Source: Alloascoidea africana
Taxonomy: Eukaryota; Ascomycota; Alloascoideomycetes; Alloascoideales; Alloascoideaceae
Reading direction: 5' to 3'
Assembly: GCA_030581615.1 (NCBI GenBank)
Contig: JAKTTT010000021.1
Coordinates: 248,001 to 312,000 of the forward strand
DNA: 64,000 bases
Every line of letters starts with the position of its first letter. Positions within the stretch are counted from its first letter, which is position 1. The notes beneath the pieces are model-generated. The model worked only from the letters and a program-made list of their open reading frames with translations, searched no databases and was not told where the DNA came from. The translations under genes were made by a program, and so were the position numbers. Shown here one piece after another: positions 61,315 to 64,000 of the stretch.

Positions 61315-61835
61315 TTACTCGGAGCTGAAGATTGGGTAGAATTCATCGTATTTTTTGGTGTAGTAGCCCGTGCCAGCCAAACCCAAAACCAACAACGATA
61401 AGGGAATTGGCTTCTTGAAAGAGGTCTTCACGGATCTTGCTAAGCCTGCTCCAGCTAAAACTACAGAGGATCCCAATGCAATTTCCAAGCCACCATCAGC
61501 ATTTTTCTTCAAGAGATAACCGGCCGTTCCGTAGAGCGCTGAAAGAGTAAGGCCAGCGGCAAAGGATGGGAAAGACCCCTTTCGCCTATCAAGTCTCGGT
61601 TAGCACAGGAAAAACCAGCAGTTTCTAGAACAAGGCATTCCCAGATTCACAAGAGCTAACTTCATGGAATTCCAGCCTTGAGACATTCATAGGAATTTAG
61701 ATTTGCTTACAAATAGGCCATAGTTCCTCCTACTCCGCAAAGAGCGGCCAATGTGAATGAAGGATGCTCCTATTCAACAGTTAGTTACCACAATGAAAGA
61801 ACGAAACAGTTGTATTCTCAAATCCCACATACCAT
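61315..61835 (-). CDS. TMEM14-family small membrane protein, three exons, start codon alone in exon 1
   Basis: Coding exons 61835-61833 (the ATG only), 61769-61711 and 61585-61315 give 110 residues, the usual family length. Introns are 63 nt (GTATGT donor, ACTAAC branch point) and 125 nt (GTAAGC donor, GCTAAC branch point). The joined protein MEHPSFTLAALCGVGGTMAY continues LRKGSFPSFAAGLTLSALYG, ALGSSVVLAGAGLARSVK and PIPLSLLVLGLAGTGYYTKK, matching the four-helix TMEM14/UPF0136 pattern (GYxKxGSxPSLxAG core). TMEM14C in animals sits in the inner mitochondrial membrane and supports porphyrin import for haem synthesis; the yeast role is not established. Without the upstream exon, exon 2 has no suitable initiator. 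Divergent from STE18. Confidence 0.88.
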
Positions 61836-62276
61836 GATACAAACAGTAGCCAAATGAAATGTTTCGCAAGAGTCCGATAAATCCCCAAGATATAGGCCGT
61901 GATAAGTTCTACTACTCTGGAGCACGGCGGACCCAGATATACACGAATTAAAAGGATTGATCTATCATCTGGATCAGTCTATGGCCATATCGCTCAGATG
62001 GTCTATTAACTGGTTAACTGGAAGCTTATCTGATGCTTTTTATTCAGAATGTCAATTCTAGTGATCGTGAACCCATGTTTAATGGTCTATCGGTGTCATG
62101 ACGATCCGAAAGTGGATTTTGGAATAGGTGTGGCCCATTAACTTCCTAAAGGGTCCAACACGAGATATAGCCATCCTCCAACGTATAAATAGTAGAAATA
62201 CTTAGCATTTCCATTCTTTAAAAAGAGACGTTGATCACGATTATTAAAATCGATTAGTTCTCTCCAGACCAAGAAA

Positions 62277-62609
62277 ATGTCAGGGTCAAGTCAAGAGAAA
62301 CACACATGTGAATCTAACAGGAATGGTGATCAAAGTCCCCCAACACAGCAGGAGATGCGGCACCTACGAATCAACATGATTAAACTGGATCGTATTCAAA
62401 AACAAACAGAAAAGCTGCGGGAAAGTCTGGCGATGGACAGAATACACGCTACGAATGCCTGTCTCTCAATAATCCAGTATTGCAACACACATGAAGATTA
62501 TTTAGTACCAAGCGTTTGGGGAAGACTAGAAGGGGATAAATGTCCATACACGAGAGAAAGACTGTTGGCAAAAGAGGCACAAAAGTCCACGTGTTGTACG
62601 ATAATGTGA
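62277..62609 (+). CDS. STE18: Ste18, gamma subunit of the pheromone-response heterotrimeric G protein
   Basis: A 110-residue protein, the same length as S. cerevisiae Ste18. The coiled-coil segment LRINMIKLDRIQKQTEKLRE that pairs with the beta subunit is followed by the family core AMDRIHATNACLSIIQYCNT (yeast: RERITASNACLTIINYTSN), then the PSVWGRLEG block. The C-terminus TCCTIM is a CaaX box with Cys107 as the farnesylation site and Cys106 as the likely palmitoylation site, both needed for plasma-membrane attachment of beta-gamma, which signals to the mating MAP-kinase cascade. The glutamine-rich yeast N-terminus is replaced by a Ser/Asn-rich one. Intronless. Its presence implies a conventional ascomycete mating pathway. 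Confidence 0.96.
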   Translation: MSGSSQEKHTCESNRNGDQSPPTQQEMRHLRINMIKLDRIQKQTEKLRESLAMDRIHATNACLSIIQYCNTHEDYLVPSVWGRLEGDKCPYTRERLLAKEAQKSTCCTIM

Positions 62610-62747
62610 TAAAGTATCTTATGGTTGCAAAATGCGACTTTGTTCAGGGTTGAATTTTGAGTGTCTATTGTATTGCTATCAATGCTTACACCATGTTGTT
62701 TTCCTCTATGTTAAACTTTCCAAAGCAGCTCTTACTGTGTCTACTTC

Positions 62748-63417
62748 TTACTCCTCCTCCTCATCACCACCACATCCACAGTCATAATCCTCCAATATTT
62801 TGGAACAGTCATATATCTCTTTTTTCAAGTACTTATTAACCTTGTTGTGTACATCACAACCCCACTGACTGGCAGCTATTCTACCAGAGGTTTGGGGTGG
62901 GTACTTCTGTAGGAGCTTTTGGAAATGTACAGCACAATCTCCACATGGATAAACCTGCACGTAAAGATGTAAAAAATCGTCCAAAACTTGTCTTTGTTCA
63001 GGTGTTGGCTCCTCTGGATATCTCGCAAGAATTGTGTGAAACAACTTCCATGAAGTTCGTCCGATTTCAGCTCTGGTAAACATAGCACGAAGTGATTTTC
63101 ATTAGAACGTGTAAAGCTTATTCATTCCTTGTTATCATTTTCACTTACCTTAACGTCTCGTTTGGCATCTTAGGCATTATTGGCGCGTTTACGCCCTTGA
63201 CACCCAAGTCATAGTCGTCTTTAGGAGGTTGCTTCTTAGCATTTGGTCTCGATGTGTCTACTTGCGAGTTCAGTAGAGATGCGCTTTCTTTCGTGTTATC
63301 TAGACCTTTTGTGGGCAGCCTGATGGGCTCGGGAGAGCTATGACTCATGTAATACAAATATAGTACGCATAGAGCTATAGCTATCGCGGTAATAAGAGGT
63401 TTCCTTGACGATCTCAT
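62748..63417 (-). CDS. ERV2: Erv2, ER-lumenal FAD-linked sulfhydryl oxidase, two exons
   Basis: Exons 63417-63149 and 63072-62748 (76-nt intron, GTAAGT donor, TTCTAAT branch point) encode 197 residues, matching yeast Erv2 (196). An N-terminal signal anchor (PLITAIAIALCVLYLYYM) is followed by a linker with IMPKMPNETLR and the Erv/ALR domain: GRTSWKLFHTILARYPEEPT, the active-site pair YPCGDC (Cys133, Cys136), GCDVHNKVNKYLKK with FAD-binding His/Asn residues, and the shuttle cysteines in DYDCGCGG (Cys188, Cys190). The signal anchor and CGC shuttle mark it as Erv2 rather than mitochondrial Erv1. The exon join splits an arginine codon. The frame upstream of 63417 begins with TTG, so ATG 63417 is used. 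Confidence 0.95.
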
Positions 63418-63688
63418 GTTTTTCAAAATCTGGTGAAAGATGATGCAGAGCAGCTAGGTGAAACGTAGAAGGCGAAGAGAGCCAGGCCGGTCCTAATCTG
63501 TAAGTACCACCACCACCACAGCCTTAGTTTCAATGGACGAGAGTGTAGTTGGCGGCAGCCTCTCGAGCCAGCTTATTACACGAGCACTAGCAGACATCTA
63601 GACAGTACACAGTACATTTGCTCGAAACAGCAGTCTAAACCAATAACCACTCCCGTCTTTCTTCTGCCAGTCCGCCAGCGAATACGAA

Positions 63689-63769
63689 ATGGCTCCATTG
63701 GTACCACAAACTGGACTTACCCTTCCTCCGGGTAACGCGCAATGGCTAGGGGTCCGCTCGTCTTCCTGA
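63689..63769 (+). promoter_or_regulatory. Possible 26-codon upstream open reading frame of the edge gene
   Basis: ATG 63689 to TGA 63769 lies 58 nt before the ATG of the partial gene at 63827. It encodes MAPLVPQTGLTLPPGNAQWL and a few more residues. Splicing it in frame onto the next gene fails with the visible acceptors, so a uORF is the simplest reading, if it is transcribed. Confidence 0.3.
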
Positions 63770-63826
63770 AGAGAACAGTCCATCACTTCCCAATTATCTA
63801 GCTGACATTCATTTAAGCCCGCTAGA

Positions 63827-64000
63827 ATGAGCAATGACAAGAGGGAGGAACTCGTTCCCGATTCCAAAGGCATATTCGGGGTGACCATTACTGCTGACAG
63901 AGAGTTCATTCCGTTTAGCACAAGGCCGACTCCGCAACAGCCCTTCAGCCCTCAATCTCCAGATATTTCCATACCTGAAACTATCACAGCTAGTGGACCT
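63827..64000 (+). CDS. 5' part of an unidentified gene, cut by the window edge
   Basis: From ATG 63827 the frame is open for 58 codons to the end of the window, with an in-frame TGA just upstream. The peptide starts MSNDKREELVPDSKGIFGVT and then becomes Pro/Ser/Thr-rich (STRPTPQQPFSPQSPDISIP), typical of a disordered N-terminal region with proline-directed phosphosites. No domain is visible. It is divergent from ERV2. The competing minus-strand frame at 63598-63921 covers the same bases but shows no family signal. Confidence 0.5.
   Translation, partial: MSNDKREELVPDSKGIFGVTITADREFIPFSTRPTPQQPFSPQSPDISIPETITASGP

Noticed and set aside
63598-63921. 107-codon minus frame at the right edge
   Set aside because: Competes with a plus-strand ATG frame open to the window end; no family similarity.
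1-64000. Transposons, LTR or virus-derived elements, CRISPR arrays, rRNA and tRNA genes
   Set aside because: Both strands were read for reverse-transcriptase, integrase, transposase and capsid motifs, terminal repeats and B-box sequences; none was recognised.

Overview
The window is 64 kb of nuclear DNA from an ascomycete yeast (Saccharomycotina). The evidence is a fungal-type COX8, an ERMES subunit (MDM34), a Ste18-type G-protein gamma subunit, a fungal sphingolipid delta-8 desaturase, an AreA/Gat-type GATA factor, compact genes with short GT-AG introns (mostly 50-130 nt) and CTAAC/CTAAT branch points. I reconstructed 20 coding-region introns in 10 of about 28 genes, which is intron-rich for budding yeasts and points to a lineage outside Saccharomycetaceae. 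CTG reads as leucine at conserved leucine positions in alpha-tubulin and at the last residue of the GATA factor, so this is not a CTG-Ser or CTG-Ala yeast. I do not name a genus.

Layout. 1.8-8.6 kb: OPT oligopeptide transporter, MDM34, COX8, and a small heat-shock protein with a textbook heat-shock element. 8.7-18.1 kb: a Csr1/Sec14-like CRAL-TRIO protein divergent from an arginine/glycine-rich two-RRM protein, alpha-tubulin (six exons, one of 9 nt, one GC-AG intron) and a GATA activator. 18.6-23.9 kb: xylose reductase, an unrecognised Ser/Thr-rich protein and an Emp46/47-like cargo lectin. 23.9-26.5 kb is a 2.6-kb convergent gap with no recognisable gene. 26.5-36.6 kb: polyglutamine Myb-like factor, Gfd2-like DEDDh nuclease-fold protein, an orphan, a TPR protein, a TLDc (Oxr1-like) protein. 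36.8-49.9 kb: sphingolipid desaturase, ERO1, a Par32-like protein, a Gfo/Idh/MocA oxidoreductase, an allantoate-permease-type MFS transporter, an SRAP/HMCES-type DNA-protein crosslink protein, an Mgr3-like mitochondrial protein and a small type II membrane protein. 51.1-57.0 kb: a tandem pair of FAA2-type acyl-CoA synthetases sharing a nearly identical 346-bp tract. 58.4-64 kb: a Tda11-like coiled-coil protein, a TMEM14-family protein, STE18, ERV2 and the start of a gene cut by the window edge.

The genes are mainly housekeeping and do not form one cluster. Functional themes recur: ER oxidative folding and export (ERO1, ERV2, Emp47-like lectin), mitochondria (COX8, MDM34, MGR3), lipids (FAA2 pair, sphingolipid desaturase, Csr1-like, MDM34) and nitrogen/nutrient control (GATA factor, Par32-like, OPT, MFS). 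No transposon, LTR element, virus-derived element, CRISPR array, rRNA or tRNA was recognised. Starts were placed at ATG; many long open frames extend upstream only through TTG/GTG codons and were trimmed.
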